NCBI GenBank assembly: GCA_017459725.1
Contig: JAFUCL010000034.1
Span: forward strand, 1-64,000
Origin: Solobacterium sp.
GTDB taxonomy: Bacteria > Bacillota_I > Bacilli_A > Erysipelotrichales > Erysipelotrichaceae
Direction: 5' to 3'
DNA length: 64,000 nt
The notes beneath the pieces were generated by a model. That model worked only from the letters and a program-made list of their open reading frames with translations, was not told the DNA's origin and ran no database searches. Below are positions 16,229 through 29,900 of the stretch, one piece after another. The first letter of the stretch is position 1. Each line of letters starts with the position of its first letter. The position numbers and the translations under genes were made by a program.

Positions 16229-17602
16229 ATGGAAAAAACGTTTGAAATGATAGTAGCCCATGCAAAAAATACAGGTTTTGTATTTCAGGGATCGGAAATT
16301 TACGGCGGTCTCAGCAATACATGGGATTTCGGTCCGTACGGCGTCGCGCTGAAGGATCATATTAAGAGAGCATGGCAGAAAAAATTCATTCAGGAAGATC
16401 CCAACAATGTAGAGCTTCAGGCAGCAATCCTGATGAATCCGAAGGTATGGGAAGCATCCGGCCATCTGAAGAGCTTCTCCGATCCGCTGATGGACTGCCG
16501 CAACTGCAAGACAAGACATCGTGCTGACCATCTGATTGAGGAATTCTCTCATGGTGAGGAAACCGGTGAAGGCTGGACCAACGAACAGATGGAAGCTTAT
16601 ATCAAGGAGCATAATATTGCATGCCCGAACTGCGGTTCCCATGACTTTACTCCGATCCGTCAGTTCAATCTGATGTTCAAGACATTCCAGGGAACACTGG
16701 AAGATGCCAAGAGCACGATTTATCTCAGGCCTGAAACAGCACAGGGTATGTTTGTTGATTTCAAGAACATCCAGCGTGCTTACCGTAAGAAGCTCCCGTT
16801 CGGAATCGGCCAGATTGGTAAATCCTTCCGCAACGAGATTACACCGGGCAACTTCATTTTCCGTACAAGAGAATTTGAACAGATGGAAATGGAATTCTTC
16901 TGCAAACCCGGTACGGATGATGACTGGTTCCCTTACTGGAGACAGTTCTGCATGGACTGGATCGTCAGCCTCGGAGGCAATCCCGAGAACCTGCGTTTCC
17001 GTGACCATGAGAAGGAAGAACTGAGCTTCTATTCCAAGGCTACAACTGATATCGAATACAAATTCCCGTGGGGCTGGGGTGAGCTCTGGGGCATCGCTGA
17101 CCGTACTGACTATGACCTGACACAGCATCAGGTGACATCCGGCAAGGATATGAGCTATCTCGATCCGACAACAAATGAGAAGTACATTCCGTATGTTGTT
17201 GAACCGGCGGTCGGTGTTGAACGTCTGTTCTTCATGTTCTTTACGGATGCATATGATGAGGAAATCCTCGAAAACGGCGACAAGCGTGTTGTCATGCATT
17301 TCCATCCTGTACTGGCACCTGTGAAGGCTGCGGTTCTGCCGCTGCGCAAATCACACGGTGAACTGGCACGGAAGATTGCGAAGGACCTCTCATATGACTT
17401 TGAGACGGACTATGACGAAGCCGGCTCAATCGGCAAGCGTTACCGCCGTCAGGATGAAATCGGCACACCGTTCTGCATCACTGTGGATGAGCAGTCCATG
17501 GAAGACGGCACCGTTACCATCCGTTACCGCGATACAATGGCGCAGGAGCGTCTGACGGTCGAGGAAGTAAGAAGCCGTATCTGCGGAGCAATCCGCTTCT
17601 AG
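16229..17602 (+). CDS. glyS: Glycyl-tRNA synthetase, single-chain (alpha2) type
   Basis: Class II synthetase charging tRNA-Gly. 457 aa, so the eukaryote/Mollicute-like dimer rather than the GlyQ+GlyS tetramer. Motif 2 region [21 protein letters not shown] and motif 3 [10 protein letters not shown] are visible, with a Cys-x2-Cys pair in MDCRNCKT and another in CPNCGS. The C-terminal anticodon-binding domain ends the protein. ATG at 16229 follows AGAAAGGAT. The in-frame extension to 16166 overlaps recO and the promoter and is rejected. Confidence 0.96.
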   Translation: MEKTFEMIVAHAKNTGFVFQGSEIYGGLSNTWDFGPYGVALKDHIKRAWQKKFIQEDPNNVELQAAILMNPKVWEASGHLKSFSDPLMDCRNCKTRHRADHLIEEFSHGEETGEGWTNEQMEAYIKEHNIACPNCGSHDFTPIRQFNLMFKTFQGTLEDAKSTIYLRPETAQGMFVDFKNIQRAYRKKLPFGIGQIGKSFRNEITPGNFIFRTREFEQMEMEFFCKPGTDDDWFPYWRQFCMDWIVSLGGNPENLRFRDHEKEELSFYSKATTDIEYKFPWGWGELWGIADRTDYDLTQHQVTSGKDMSYLDPTTNEKYIPYVVEPAVGVERLFFMFFTDAYDEEILENGDKRVVMHFHPVLAPVKAAVLPLRKSHGELARKIAKDLSYDFETDYDEAGSIGKRYRRQDEIGTPFCITVDEQSMEDGTVTIRYRDTMAQERLTVEEVRSRICGAIRF

Positions 17603-17612
17603 AAAGGGGTAT

Positions 17613-19373
17613 ATGGTCAGGATCAGTGAGGAGGAAATCAATGCGGTCAGAAGCCGGGCTGATATCGTCGATGTCATCGGCAGGTATCTGCAGGTGCAGC
17701 GGAAGGGTAAATCCTACGTTGCCATCTGTCCGTTTCATGATGACCACTCACCGTCCATGTCCATTTCTCCCGATAAACAGATATACAAATGTTTTGTATG
17801 CGGTGAAGGCGGCAACGTATTCACCTTTGTGCAGAACTACGAGAAGATCAGTTTTCCGGAAGCAGTCGGAAGAGTTGCTTCCCTGATCGGGTATCCGCTG
17901 TCGGTTGTTCCGGACAGTGAGGCGAAACCCCAGGATCCGCGCAAAAGCAAACTGTACCGCATCATGGATGAAACGATACGGTATACGATGTATGAACTGA
18001 ATGCGGCTGATGCACTGCCGGAGAGAGAGTATCTTGAAAACCGCGGTCTGAATGCCGAAATCAGGGAAAAGTTCCAGATCGGATACAATCCCTATGAGGA
18101 TAAACTGTACCGGTTTCTGAAAGCCAAGGGGTATGCGGATGCGGACATGGTGTCCTGCAATGTGATCCGTACCGGTGAAAGCGGCATCCACGATGTGTTT
18201 TCCGGCAGAATCACGTTTCCGATCCATGATTCCTACGGCAATCCGATTGCCTTCTCGGCAAGAACGCTGAATCCGCAGAATGCCTCGAAATACATCAACA
18301 CGAATGATACCGAGATCTTTGAAAAAGGCACCGTCGTATACAACTACCACCGGGCAAAGGGAACAGCCCGTAAGGAAGGCTGTGTATATGTCACCGAAGG
18401 TGTGACCGATGTAATCGCTTTTGCGAGAGCCGGTATAGACAACTGTGTCTGTACGCTCGGCACTTCCTGCACGAAGCAGCAGATCCGTCTGCTGAAGTCA
18501 CTCGCACCGCTGATCGTATTCTGCTACGACGGCGATGATCCCGGCCAGGCTGCTACATACAGAGCGGCACAGATGGCGATGAGTGAAGGCTGCAGGATTG
18601 CGGTCATTGACAACCGGACAGGCAAGGATCCCGATGAGATCGTACGTGATGCCGGAGCTCAGGGACTCAAGGAACTGACTTCGAAGCAGATCACCTGGAT
18701 GGAATTCGTACTGGGTTATCTGCGCCGGCATACCAATATGGACAATTATGCGGAGAAGAAGGAATTCACGCAGAAAGTCCTTGCCGAGATTGACCGTCTC
18801 GATGATGAGATCGACCGGCAGTATTTCACGGATGAACTGGCAAAGATCAGCGGTTTCCGGCTGACCTATGAACCGAAGCAGAAGGAAGTAACGGTAACGG
18901 CCAGAAAGCCGGTGGCACTGGATGCGCCGGATGGTCTTACCAAAGCAGAAGAGCTGATCCTGGCACAGATGCTTGCCCATCCGGAAGCTGTCAGAAGCTT
19001 TGCGGAGAATCTGGGATATCTCACCGATCCCGTACGCAACAGAGCAGCGATGCTGATCGTGGAGCGCGGCAGGGACGGCAGACGGATTGATCTTGCGGAA
19101 ATCTGCGACAGTGCTGACGATGCTGAGGTGCGCAATCTGCTGACGGAACTCGGTTCTTCCTGGGTATATGAGCTTGCCTATGATGAGAGAGTTCTGCAGG
19201 GCGCTATGCGCAAAGTACTGATTCATATAAAAACCATGCAGTCTTCTGCTTTCCGGGAACAGCTGAAACAGCCGATGAACGATGAAAGCAGAAAACTGAT
19301 TCTTGATGAGTATAAGGAATGCCTGAGAGACCTACGGAGGTATATAGATGAAGAAAACAATGAACACGAGTGA
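17613..19373 (+). CDS. dnaG: DNA primase DnaG
   Basis: Makes RNA primers at the replication fork. The N-terminal zinc ribbon is [10 protein letters not shown] with CFVCGEGG. The RNA polymerase core has a TOPRIM domain ([13 protein letters not shown], then [11 protein letters not shown] with the metal Asp pair), followed by a C-terminal DnaB-interacting helical domain. 586 aa, normal. The start follows AGAAAGGGG. It is transcribed after glyS and overlaps rpoD by 26 nt, the Bacillota macromolecular-synthesis arrangement. Confidence 0.97.
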   Translation: MVRISEEEINAVRSRADIVDVIGRYLQVQRKGKSYVAICPFHDDHSPSMSISPDKQIYKCFVCGEGGNVFTFVQNYEKISFPEAVGRVASLIGYPLSVVPDSEAKPQDPRKSKLYRIMDETIRYTMYELNAADALPEREYLENRGLNAEIREKFQIGYNPYEDKLYRFLKAKGYADADMVSCNVIRTGESGIHDVFSGRITFPIHDSYGNPIAFSARTLNPQNASKYINTNDTEIFEKGTVVYNYHRAKGTARKEGCVYVTEGVTDVIAFARAGIDNCVCTLGTSCTKQQIRLLKSLAPLIVFCYDGDDPGQAATYRAAQMAMSEGCRIAVIDNRTGKDPDEIVRDAGAQGLKELTSKQITWMEFVLGYLRRHTNMDNYAEKKEFTQKVLAEIDRLDDEIDRQYFTDELAKISGFRLTYEPKQKEVTVTARKPVALDAPDGLTKAEELILAQMLAHPEAVRSFAENLGYLTDPVRNRAAMLIVERGRDGRRIDLAEICDSADDAEVRNLLTELGSSWVYELAYDERVLQGAMRKVLIHIKTMQSSAFREQLKQPMNDESRKLILDEYKECLRDLRRYIDEENNEHE

Positions 19374-20910
19374 TGAAGAAACAGCTGTATCTGATGCTGC
19401 AGCGGTCTCCTGCAGAGGTCCGCGAGCAAGATTCCATGCCATGAGAAAGCAGGTTGATCTGCGTCTTGAAGAGAGTATGGATGAAGCAGGATATACGTCT
19501 TTTATCAAAACGCAGGCATACCGCAGCAGCCGTACTGCCCTGGGAAGGGAACTCAGGGAAAAGCTTGCGGCTGATCCGTCTGTACCGGATAAAAAGGAAC
19601 TGGCGGAAATGCTGAAACCTTATACTTCAGTAAAAAAGAGCAATAAAAAAACGGAGGGAACTGTGTCCGAAAAAGTCGAAGAAGTAAAAGCTGAGGAAGA
19701 ATACCACGGCGAAAAAAAGAATAAGACAGCCATTGATATCTATAAGAGAGAAGGAAAATCCAAGGAACTGAAAACCCTGGATGAACTGAAGGAAGACTTC
19801 CGCAAGGTATTTGCGGCAGACGGTGCTATCTATCAGAAGGATATCCTTTCTTCTCTTGAACATCTTGATCTGAATGATGAAGATCTGGACGGTCTCTGGG
19901 AATGGTTCGATAAGGAATCCATCCGCATTTCCGAAGATGATGATATCGAAGAGCTTGAAGCAGATGACATCGATCTGGGAGATGAAGATGCCGAAGGGGA
20001 TGAAGAAAAGGATGATACCGAAACCGAGTCCCTTGACTATCTCACCGCCGGTTATTCCACACACAACACATCTATTCAGCTGAACGATCCGGTCAAGATG
20101 TACCTTAAGGAAATCGGCCGTGTTCCGCTTCTGAAAGCAAGTGATGAAATGGAGATTGCCAAGCGTATTGAGGCAGGGGATGAAGAAGCCAAGAACATTC
20201 TGATTTCCAGCAACCTGCGTCTGGTCGTCTCAATTGCCAAGAAATATGTAGGCCGCGGCATGCTGTTCCTTGATCTGATCCAGGAAGGCAACATGGGTCT
20301 TGTCAAAGCCGTAGAGAAATTCGATTATACAAAGGGATTCAAATTCAGTACATATGCGACATGGTGGATCCGTCAGGCAATCACCAGAGCCATTGCCGAC
20401 CAGGCGCGTACGATCCGTATTCCCGTGCATATGGTTGAAACGATCAATAAGCTTACCCGTATTCAGCGTCAGCTGGTGCAGGAGCTTGGCAGAGATCCGA
20501 CAGCTGAGGAAATCAGTGCCCGTATGGAAGGTATCTCTCCCGAAAAGGTAAGAGAGATCCAGAAGATTGCGCTTGAACCTGTTTCGCTGGAAACTCCTAT
20601 TGGTGAAGAGGATGACTCCCATCTCGGTGACTTCATCGAAGACAAGGAAGCGATGAGCCCTGACCAGTATGCAAACAACCAGCTGCTGAAGGACGAAATC
20701 AACAACGTGCTGAGCGGACTGACAGAGCGTGAGGAAAAGGTTCTGAGACTGCGTTTCGGACTCTATGACGGCAGAACCAGAACACTTGAGGAAGTCGGCA
20801 AGGAATTCAATGTCACCCGTGAGCGTATCCGTCAGATTGAAGCAAAAGCACTCAGAAAGCTGAAGCATCCGACCCGCTCCAAGCGTCTGAAGGATTTCTT
20901 CGACAAGTAA
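19348..20910 (+). CDS. rpoD: Primary sigma factor RpoD/SigA with N-terminal extension
   Basis: Housekeeping sigma-70. Region 1.1-like segment ([10 protein letters not shown]...) begins near 147. Region 1.2 ([17 protein letters not shown]), 2.3-2.4 ([18 protein letters not shown]), 3 and 4.2 ([20 protein letters not shown]) are complete. At 520 aa it is far longer than B. subtilis SigA (371): residues 1 to about 105 are an extra charged helical segment. ATG 19348 has GGAGG 8 nt upstream. A second site, GGAGGG followed 4 nt later by GTG at 19663, would make a standard 415-aa sigma. Both forms may be made. Confidence 0.95.
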   Translation: MKKTMNTSDEETAVSDAAAVSCRGPRARFHAMRKQVDLRLEESMDEAGYTSFIKTQAYRSSRTALGRELREKLAADPSVPDKKELAEMLKPYTSVKKSNKKTEGTVSEKVEEVKAEEEYHGEKKNKTAIDIYKREGKSKELKTLDELKEDFRKVFAADGAIYQKDILSSLEHLDLNDEDLDGLWEWFDKESIRISEDDDIEELEADDIDLGDEDAEGDEEKDDTETESLDYLTAGYSTHNTSIQLNDPVKMYLKEIGRVPLLKASDEMEIAKRIEAGDEEAKNILISSNLRLVVSIAKKYVGRGMLFLDLIQEGNMGLVKAVEKFDYTKGFKFSTYATWWIRQAITRAIADQARTIRIPVHMVETINKLTRIQRQLVQELGRDPTAEEISARMEGISPEKVREIQKIALEPVSLETPIGEEDDSHLGDFIEDKEAMSPDQYANNQLLKDEINNVLSGLTEREEKVLRLRFGLYDGRTRTLEEVGKEFNVTRERIRQIEAKALRKLKHPTRSKRLKDFFDK

Positions 20911-20912
20911 GC

Positions 20913-21572
20913 ATGAACAAGCGGATGCTGGCAATTGCCGGTGCAGTCGAAAAAGGACTGGTAGCGGCAGATATCGGTACAGATCACGCACAGCTTCCGA
21001 TTCTTCTGGTAAAAAACGGCATATGTCCCAAGGTGTACGCATGTGATGTGCGCAGGGGACCGCTGGCTATGGCAGAAGAGAATATCCGCAGAGAAGAACT
21101 GACAGACAGGATCCCCGTGATCCTGTCTGATGGTTTCAGGGAAGTGCCGGATGACTGTGAATGTGCCGTGATCGCCGGAATGGGATACTATACAGCGGTC
21201 GGCATACTGGAAGATGCAGAGGACAGACTTGGTAATCTGAAGCAGATCATTGTGCAGGTCAACAATGATGAATACCGCTTCCGGGCCTGGCTCAGCAGCA
21301 AACACTACTCAATCCGCAGTGAACTGCTGATCTATGAAAACGGCAAGGACTATGCGGCGGTGGTATTTGACACAAAGACGCATGAACCGTACTCATATGA
21401 GGAGCAGCTGCTTGGACCGTGTCTCATCAGTACACAGACACCTGCATTCACTGCATACTGCAGCAGAAAGGCGGAGCATATAAAAAAGATCATCGCCCTG
21501 CGCGGGGAAGATGCACAGAACGCTGATCTGTTACGTGATCTGGAAATCTTTGAGAAGTATACAAAAAAATGA
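20913..21572 (+). CDS. trmK: tRNA (adenine22-N1)-methyltransferase TrmK
   Basis: SAM-dependent methyltransferase making m1A22 in bacterial tRNAs. The Rossmann motif is VAADIGTDHAQLPILL, then ACDVRRGPLAMAEENI and VIAGMGYYTAVGIL. 219 aa, close to the family's usual size. It starts 2 nt after the rpoD stop with a poor ribosome site, so translation is probably coupled. The rpoD-trmK order matches B. subtilis (yqfN). Confidence 0.9.
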   Translation: MNKRMLAIAGAVEKGLVAADIGTDHAQLPILLVKNGICPKVYACDVRRGPLAMAEENIRREELTDRIPVILSDGFREVPDDCECAVIAGMGYYTAVGILEDAEDRLGNLKQIIVQVNNDEYRFRAWLSSKHYSIRSELLIYENGKDYAAVVFDTKTHEPYSYEEQLLGPCLISTQTPAFTAYCSRKAEHIKKIIALRGEDAQNADLLRDLEIFEKYTKK

Positions 21573-21592
21573 GCGGATGCTCATTTTCTTTC
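21564..21592. terminator. Bidirectional terminator trmK / rpsT
   Basis: AAAATGAGC-GGAT-GCTCATTTT with T runs on both sides, overlapping the trmK stop and abutting the rpsT stop. Confidence 0.88.
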
Positions 21593-21593
21593 G

Positions 21594-21860
21594 TTATTTC
21601 TCAATGGAGTTAACGGCCTTGGAAAGTCTGGACTTCTGGCGGGCAACGTAATTCTTCTTCTTGATGCCGTCTGTGACAGCCTTATCAAGAACGGAATTTG
21701 CATCGTTGTATGCCTTCACTGCAGCTTCAGCGTCATTGGCTTCAATTGCAGTCAGGACTTTCTTGATAGCAGATTTGACTTCTGTCTTTTTGCTAACATT
21801 CAGGGCCTGTCTCTTAGCATTGGTGATTGCACGCTTTTTCTGCGACTTGATATTTGCCAT
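21594..21860 (-). CDS. rpsT: 30S ribosomal protein bS20
   Basis: 88-residue helical basic protein of the 30S body. It opens MANIKSQKKRAITNAKR and has a Lys/Arg-rich C-terminal half. AGGAGGTG precedes the ATG at 21860; the longer frame upstream includes the promoter and is rejected. Monocistronic, with its own promoter and a shared terminator. Confidence 0.97.
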   Translation of the reverse strand: MANIKSQKKRAITNAKRQALNVSKKTEVKSAIKKVLTAIEANDAEAAVKAYNDANSVLDKAVTDGIKKKNYVARQKSRLSKAVNSIEK

Positions 21861-21894
21861 GGAAACACCTCCTATCGATCTGTCGAACGTATGC

Positions 21895-21923
21895 ATTATA
21901 GCAAAGCAAATCTGAAAATGCAA
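21895..21923 (-). promoter_or_regulatory. rpsT promoter
   Basis: Minus strand TTGCAT (21923-21918), 17 nt, TATAAT (21900-21895). Its -35 overlaps that of the divergent fmt promoter. Confidence 0.85.
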
Positions 21924-21940
21924 TGAAGATAAGGTATAAT
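21912..21940 (+). promoter_or_regulatory. fmt promoter
   Basis: CTGAAA (21912-21917), 17 nt, TATAAT (21935-21940). It shares DNA with the rpsT promoter, so the two may exclude each other. Confidence 0.65.
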
Positions 21941-21967
21941 AAACAGGATTGAAGGGATGTGATTACG

Positions 21968-22906
21968 ATGAGCAGTAAGAAAATCGTATTTATAGGAACA
22001 CCTGAATTTGCGTGTGCAATTCTGAGAGCATTAAAAGAGAACGACTACAACGTCATAGCGGTTGTATCACAGCCGGATAAACCTGTAGGCCGCAAACATA
22101 TACTTGAGAAAACCCCGGTGCATGCCCTGGCGGATGAATACGGGATTCCGGTGCTGCAGCCGGTGAATATGCGCAAGGAAGCCGACAGCATCATCGCCCT
22201 CGGTGCCGATCTGATCATCACATGCGCATACGGACAGTTTGTTCCGGAGAAGATACTGAAGGCGCCTGAGTACGGATGCCTGAACATACATCCGAGTCTT
22301 CTGCCGAAGTACAGAGGCGGTGCGCCTGTGCACAGGGCGGTCTGGAATGGCGATACGGTAACGGGTGTCTGCCTGATGGAAATGGTCAAGGAAATGGATG
22401 CCGGTAAGGTATACGCAAGATGCGAAACACCGATCGATCCTGATGATACTACCGAGACATTGAACCTGAAGCTTGAACGGGATGCCTGTGAACTGATGCT
22501 GAAGAGTCTGCCGGCTTACTTCAACGGTGAGCTGGAAGGTGTGCCGCAGGATCCGGAGGGAGTCGTGCTGGCTCCGAACATCTCCAAGGAAGATGAGCAG
22601 ATTCACTTTGCACAGGAAGATGTGCATCAGGCATACAATCATCTGCGTGCTTTGATTGACTGGCCGGTTTCCTATGGTCTCATTGAAGGAAAACGTGTAA
22701 AATTCTACCGTGCCGAAAAGAAAGTATGTGATATTACAGAGAAACCCGGCACAGTGCTCGGCTTTAATAAGAAAGCAATGGAAATCGCCTGCACAGGCGG
22801 TATTCTGCGGATTCTGGAACTGCAGATGGAAGGCAAGAGCAAGATGTCTGCGGAAGCATTTGCCAACGGTGCCGGCAGGTCACTGACCGGTAAGATATTT
22901 GAATAA
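21968..22906 (+). CDS. fmt: Methionyl-tRNA formyltransferase
   Basis: Transfers formyl from 10-formyl-THF to initiator Met-tRNA. N-terminal formyltransferase domain has FIGTPEFA, the [17 protein letters not shown] motif and a C-terminal OB-like domain. 312 aa. ATG 21968 has AAGGGA 10 nt upstream; the GTG at 21959 is too close to that site. Unusually not next to def or rsmB here, but followed by lepA. Confidence 0.95.
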   Translation: MSSKKIVFIGTPEFACAILRALKENDYNVIAVVSQPDKPVGRKHILEKTPVHALADEYGIPVLQPVNMRKEADSIIALGADLIITCAYGQFVPEKILKAPEYGCLNIHPSLLPKYRGGAPVHRAVWNGDTVTGVCLMEMVKEMDAGKVYARCETPIDPDDTTETLNLKLERDACELMLKSLPAYFNGELEGVPQDPEGVVLAPNISKEDEQIHFAQEDVHQAYNHLRALIDWPVSYGLIEGKRVKFYRAEKKVCDITEKPGTVLGFNKKAMEIACTGGILRILELQMEGKSKMSAEAFANGAGRSLTGKIFE

Positions 22907-22917
22907 GGGAAACAGCG

Positions 22918-24709
<1,792 letters not shown>

Positions 24710-24732
<23 letters not shown>

Positions 24733-25828
24733 AGCGGAAGGACATCTGTATGTCCATGTTCCGTTCTGCAGAACGATCTGCGGATACTGTGATTTCTGCC
24801 GGGTGGTGTACCGCCGTGAGACAGCAGAGCAATGGCTTCATGCCCTGCAGTTTGAACTGAATCACAGGGATGATATACCGGCTGTTCCCGAAACGATCTA
24901 TATCGGCGGCGGCACTCCGACATCGCTGGATGCTGATCTGTTTGCACGTCTTCTTGAACTGACCGGCACGTATGCCAAAGAATGCACGGAATATACCGTG
25001 GAAGTGAATCCGGAGACACTGGATGAAACCAAAGCCGCATTGCTGCGGAAAGCCGGTGTTAACAGAGTGAGTATGGGATTTCAGTCCTCGGATCCCAAAG
25101 AACTGGCGTTTATGAACCGTCACCATACACTGGATACCGTGCGCAGGGCTGCACAGATGCTGAGAGATAACGGCATTGACAATCTTTCCCTGGATCTGAT
25201 TTATGGATTACCCGGACAGGACGCTGCCTCACTTGACCGCAGCATCGCCGATGCACTGTCCATTCAGCCCAAACACATGTCGCTCTACAGTCTGACGATC
25301 GAGGAAAACAGTATATTCGGTAAGAAGGGCGTAGAGCCGTGTGATGAAGAGCTGGAAGCAGACCTGTATGAACTGGTTTGTGCGAGGATGCAGGAAGCCG
25401 GCTTTGAACGGTATGAAATAGCGAATTTTGCACGTTACGGATACTATTCAAGGCATAATACGGCATACTGGGAATACCGTGATTTCTGCGGTGTTTCCGC
25501 CGGTGCCAGCGGCAAATCCGGGCATATGCGGTACGATGTTGAACGCAGTCTTGCGGCGTATCTGAAGAATCCGCTTGCCAGAACAGAGATACCGCTGAGC
25601 GTGGAGGATGTCTGCTTTGAAACGGTGATGATGTCGCTGCGCATGAAGAAAGGTCTTAAGCGCTCTCTGTTCCTTGAAAGAACAGGCAGGAATCTCGATG
25701 ATATATATGGAAATGTCATCCGGGAATTATGCATGCAGGGGCTGCTTATGGATGATGGTGAGAGGATTTTCTGCACTGAGCGCGGAGCGAGTCTGCTCAA
25801 TGATGTGCTTGAATCGTTTTTACCGTAA
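24710..25828 (+). CDS. hemW: HemW-like radical SAM protein (heme chaperone family)
   Basis: Coproporphyrinogen-dehydrogenase-like protein; characterised members bind and insert heme rather than oxidise porphyrin. The cluster motif is C20-x3-C24-x2-C27 with YCDF, plus an extra Cys30 three residues on (true HemN has it two residues on). IGGGTPTSL and EVNPETL follow. 372 aa from ATG 24710; 24713 is equally possible, as neither has a ribosome site. The start lies inside the lepA end, suggesting coupling. The lepA-hemW order is common in Bacillota. Confidence 0.88.
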
Positions 25829-25833
25829 AACAC

Positions 25834-25862
25834 TTGCGGATGTGTTCGTGCAGTGATACTAT
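25834..25862 (+). promoter_or_regulatory. rpsO promoter
   Basis: TTGCGG (25834-25839), 17 nt, TACTAT (25857-25862) with TG one base upstream (TGATACTAT). Confidence 0.65.
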
Positions 25863-25868
25863 TTAATA

Positions 25869-25943
25869 GCTTTCCGCCTGGGAGATTCGAATCCTCATCG
25901 GTCATCTCGGACGAAAAGGACTAAGCAATTGGAGGAAAAAGAA
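25869..25943 (+). promoter_or_regulatory. rpsO leader, possible S15-responsive structure
   Basis: About 75 nt with a perfect GATTCGAATC palindrome and outer TCCG/CGGA pairing ahead of the GGAGG. S15 is known to bind its own leader in several bacteria; this match is by position and structure only. Confidence 0.3.
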
Positions 25944-26210
25944 ATGCTTGAAAAGGAAGTAAAACAGAACATTGTCAAGGATTTCGGTCGCAAGGACAAG
26001 GACACAGGTTCCGCTGAAGTCCAGATCGCAATTCTCACAGAACAGATCAACCGTCTGACGGAACATCTGAAGCAGAACAAGAAGGACTATTCCAGTTCCC
26101 GTGGTCTGATGAAGATGGTCGGCCGCAGAAGACGTCTGCTTGACTATCTGAAGAAAAAGGACATCAACCGTTATCGTGATGTCATCCTGAAACTCGGTCT
26201 GAGAAAGTAA
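25944..26210 (+). CDS. rpsO: 30S ribosomal protein uS15
   Basis: 88-residue helical protein binding the 16S central domain. Contains [23 protein letters not shown] and the [15 protein letters not shown]-type core, ending ILKLGLRK. The ATG at 25944 is preceded by GGAGG; the in-frame TTG 15 nt upstream overlaps that site and is rejected. Confidence 0.97.
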   Translation: MLEKEVKQNIVKDFGRKDKDTGSAEVQIAILTEQINRLTEHLKQNKKDYSSSRGLMKMVGRRRRLLDYLKKKDINRYRDVILKLGLRK

Positions 26211-26214
26211 GGTT

Positions 26215-26239
26215 AAGCCGGATTCGTCCGGCTTTTTTT
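26215..26239 (+). terminator. rpsO terminator
   Basis: AAGCCGGA-TTCG-TCCGGCTT followed by TTTTT. Confidence 0.92.
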
Positions 26240-26278
26240 GTGCCGGGAAACAGATTATAATTTCAGTGCGGAGGTGGC

Positions 26279-26980
26279 ATGGGATATATAGAATTCCGGA
26301 ATGTCGGAAAAATCTACCACATGGGTGAAGTTGATATAACAGCTCTGGACGGAGTTGATTTTTCCATTGAAAAAGGACAGTTCGTGATCGTGGCAGGTGC
26401 CAGCGGTGCCGGCAAGAGTACGATTCTGAATATACTCGGCGGCATGGATACGGCTACATCCGGTGAAATCGAGGTTGATGGCACACGCATCGACCGGTTT
26501 GATGAGAAACAGCTGACGGAATACCGCCGTTATGATATCGGCTTTGTCTTTCAGTTCTATAACCTTGTCCAGAACCTGACGGCACGTGAGAATGTTGAAC
26601 TGGCAACCGAAATATGCAGGAATCCCCTGGATGCGGTGGAGGTGCTGCGGGAAGTCGGTCTGGAGGACAGAATCAACAATTTTCCTTCCCAGCTCAGCGG
26701 CGGAGAACAGCAGCGGGTTGCCATTGCCCGTGCACTCGCCAAGAATCCGAAGCTTCTGCTCTGTGATGAGCCGACAGGAGCTCTGGACTATGTGACCGGC
26801 AAACAGATCCTGGCACTGCTGCAGGATACCTGCAGGAAGCAGGGAATGACCGTCGTGATCATCACGCATAACCTGGCCCTGTGCCCGATGGGAGACCTGG
26901 TGCTGCGGGTGAAAAGCGGCAGGATCAGATCTGTGGAGTATAATGAACATCCCGTGGATATCGCGGAGATTGAATGGTGA
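26279..26980 (+). CDS. ABC transporter ATP-binding protein (MacB/LolD type)
   Basis: ATPase partner of the large FtsX-like permease just downstream. Walker A is [12 protein letters not shown], signature [15 protein letters not shown], Walker [12 protein letters not shown] and the His switch VIITHN. 233 aa, typical. The start is preceded by GGAGGTGGC and a TATAAT only 17 nt before the ATG (26256-26261), giving a very short leader. It probably drives a mechanotransmission or export machine for a lipid, peptide or envelope substrate; the substrate is unknown. Confidence 0.93.
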   Translation: MGYIEFRNVGKIYHMGEVDITALDGVDFSIEKGQFVIVAGASGAGKSTILNILGGMDTATSGEIEVDGTRIDRFDEKQLTEYRRYDIGFVFQFYNLVQNLTARENVELATEICRNPLDAVEVLREVGLEDRINNFPSQLSGGEQQRVAIARALAKNPKLLLCDEPTGALDYVTGKQILALLQDTCRKQGMTVVIITHNLALCPMGDLVLRVKSGRIRSVEYNEHPVDIAEIEW

Positions 26981-26983
26981 GCT

Positions 26984-29900
26984 ATGACTAAAACAGCGCT
27001 GCTTGATATCAGAAGATTGATTCGGAGTACCAAAGGGCGCTTTTTTTCGCTGCTTTCAATAGTGGCACTGGGAGTGGCATTCTTTGTCGGTATCTCGGCA
27101 ACCGCTCCGATCATGGCCTATTCGGTGGGAACATATAATAATGAACTGAATCTCAAGGATGTAACGATCTATTCTTCCTTTGGCTTTGATGAAGAGGATA
27201 TTGAGGCAATCCGCAGTATGGAGGATGTCAAGGCTGCGGAAGGTGCCATGTTTGTGGATGTATACGGTATATCCGGCATGGATTCACAGATCACCCGTGT
27301 GCATTCCTATGATATGAACGGCACAATCAACCGTGTCAGACTGAAAAGCGGCCGGATGCCCGAAAACAAATATGAAGCACTGGCGGAAAACGGCACCGAT
27401 CTCATCCAGGGCTTTGCGCTGGGTTCAAAGGTAAAGCTGGAGAGACCGGACGGTGATCTTGAGGATTATCTGAGTATTGATGAGGCGGAGATTGTCGGTA
27501 CGATCGATACACCGGTATATCTGAATGAAACCAAGGAAAACAGCACCCTCAGCAACCAGTACATCCGTACCTACCTGTATGTACTGCCGGAAGCGTTTGA
27601 GCCGGAATTCTTCCTGGAAGTGAATGTTGTACTGAAGGACAGTGCGGAGTATGCGCATTTCAGCGATGCGTATTTTGAGTATGAAAAGACAATCACGGAG
27701 AAAATAAAGACATTGGCTGAAACCCAGGCGGATCACCGCCGTGAGGAAGTCATCACCGATGCCTGGGCGCAGTACAATGACGGTCTTAAGGAATACGAGG
27801 ACGGTAAAAAGGAATTTGACGAGAAGATCGCCGATGCGGAAGCAGAAATCGCCGACGGTGAGAAGGAGCTGGAAGAAGGCAGGAAGGAGCTTGCGGACGG
27901 TATACGTGAGCTGCAGGATGCCCAGGCAACCCTTGACCGCGAAACAGCCGACGGACGGAAGAAGATACAGGATGCCCGTGATCAGATTCAGGGCGGATTC
28001 AATGAGGTCTACAGCGGCACCCAGGCTGTCTATGAGGCAGAGTCGCATCTTCCTGAGATCAATGAAGGCATTGCACAGTGCGATGAAGGACTGGCGCAGA
28101 TCGATGCGGCCATAACAGCACTTGAAGCAGCCCAGGAAGGTCTTGCGGCAATCGATACAGCCCTGGCAGATACGGAAGCGGCGGAGGAAAGACTGAAGCA
28201 GGCACTGGAAATACTGGAAGCTCTGCCGTATCCGGATGAAACACCGCTGGAGGATATCATTGCGGATGCCAAGGAGATCAGCGATGCACTGGAAGATCTC
28301 GGCATTGAGGCCGGAAACATCGGTGAGATGCGTGAAGAAATCCGTAATCGAATTGAATCCATGACTGCCGAGGAACTGGCCGAATACCTGAAAAATCTGC
28401 GGGATGGCAATTACAGCGAGACGATCAGAAGAATCATAGAAGAGAATGAGGAGAGCGGAGCGTATGGTGAAGCGCTTCTTGATCTGATTGATTCACTGCC
28501 GTATGCGGATGATACACAGATCGAAAGCATTGCCGGATATGCGGAGCAGCTGATGAAGATGGCGGAAGAGCTGGGCGGGGAAATCAATACACTCGGTGAT
28601 CTCAAGAATGCTGTTCAGGCAGCCATCGACAATCTGCCGGAAGTAAGGGAAACACTGGTCCAGCAGCGTGATGACATCCTGAAACAGCTCAAGGAAAACG
28701 GCATGGATCCGGAGCAGATACCGCAGGAAATCGAAAACCTGAAGAACCAGCGCACAGAAATAGAGAATACCAAGGCATCTCTGCTGGATATGATTGCCCA
28801 GATCGACAGCGGCAAAAGCACTCTCTCAGTGATCTTTGCAGAACTGCAGCGTGCATATGATGAAACCGTCAATGCCCTGAATGAACTCGAAGAGAAAGCG
28901 GCTGAAGCACAGAAGCAGATCAACGACGGCTGGGCAGAGACTGAAGATGCACGTAAGAAGATCGCCGACGGCGAAAAGGAACTCGAAGATGCCAAGCAGG
29001 AACTCGCAGATGCGAAAACCGACGGTGAACAGGAGCTCTCTGATGCCTGGGCGGATCTTGAAAAAGCAAAGCAGGATATAGAAGAGCTGGAAGAGGGAAG
29101 CTGGACGGTTCTTGACCGTTCGAAACACTATGCCAGTGAAACATACAGAGAGACCGTCAATCAGATGAAGGCGATTGCGGCAATTTTCCCTGTATTCTTC
29201 CTGCTTGTGGCAGCGCTTGTCTGCCTGACCACAATGACAAGACTTGTGGATGAACACCGCGGGGAGATCGGTGTATACAGAGCTCTCGGCTTTTCCAGAC
29301 TCCAGTGTGCGATGAAATACCTGCTGTATGCCGGTGCGGCAACAGCCCTTGGTGAAGCCATCGGTGCAGTCCTGGGTATACTTGTCTTCCCGCCGGTCAT
29401 TTACCATACCTGGCGCATGATGTACGTCCTGCCGGAATACAGAATGACGATCCCGTGGGGAACGATTATCCTGACGGATACCGCTTTCCTGGGGGTTATG
29501 CTGGCAGCGACTTGGAGCAGCTGCAAAGAAGACATGCGTGAAGTTCCGGCTCAGCTGATGCGTCCGAAACCGCCCAAACTCGGCCGCAGCACCATCCTGG
29601 AAAAGATATCGTTCGTATGGAATATGCTGCCGTTCGGGTGGAAGGTAACCGTCCGTAATCTGGTGCGTTATAAGAAGCGTTTCTTTATGACGGTATGCGG
29701 TGTGGCAGGCTGCTGTGCACTGCTGGTAACGGGTTTCGGTATCCGTGACTCAATCAACGGTATGGTGGATATCCAGTTCGATCAGATCCTGCAGTATGAC
29801 GGTATGGTGCGCCTTGAGGACAGCCTCAGCAGAAGTGCAAAGATGAAGTTTGCGCAGAAGATTGATTCCCGTGAGGACGTCTCCTCGGCATCGCTGATCT

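Noticed and set aside
16211-17305. Long antisense frame in glyS
   Set aside because: Coding evidence for GlyRS on the plus strand is decisive; the antisense product has no motif.
25878-25912. tRNA T-arm-like GATTCGAATCC near a possible acceptor stem
   Set aside because: No anticodon arm, D arm or acceptor complement can be built around it. It is better explained as part of the rpsO leader hairpin.
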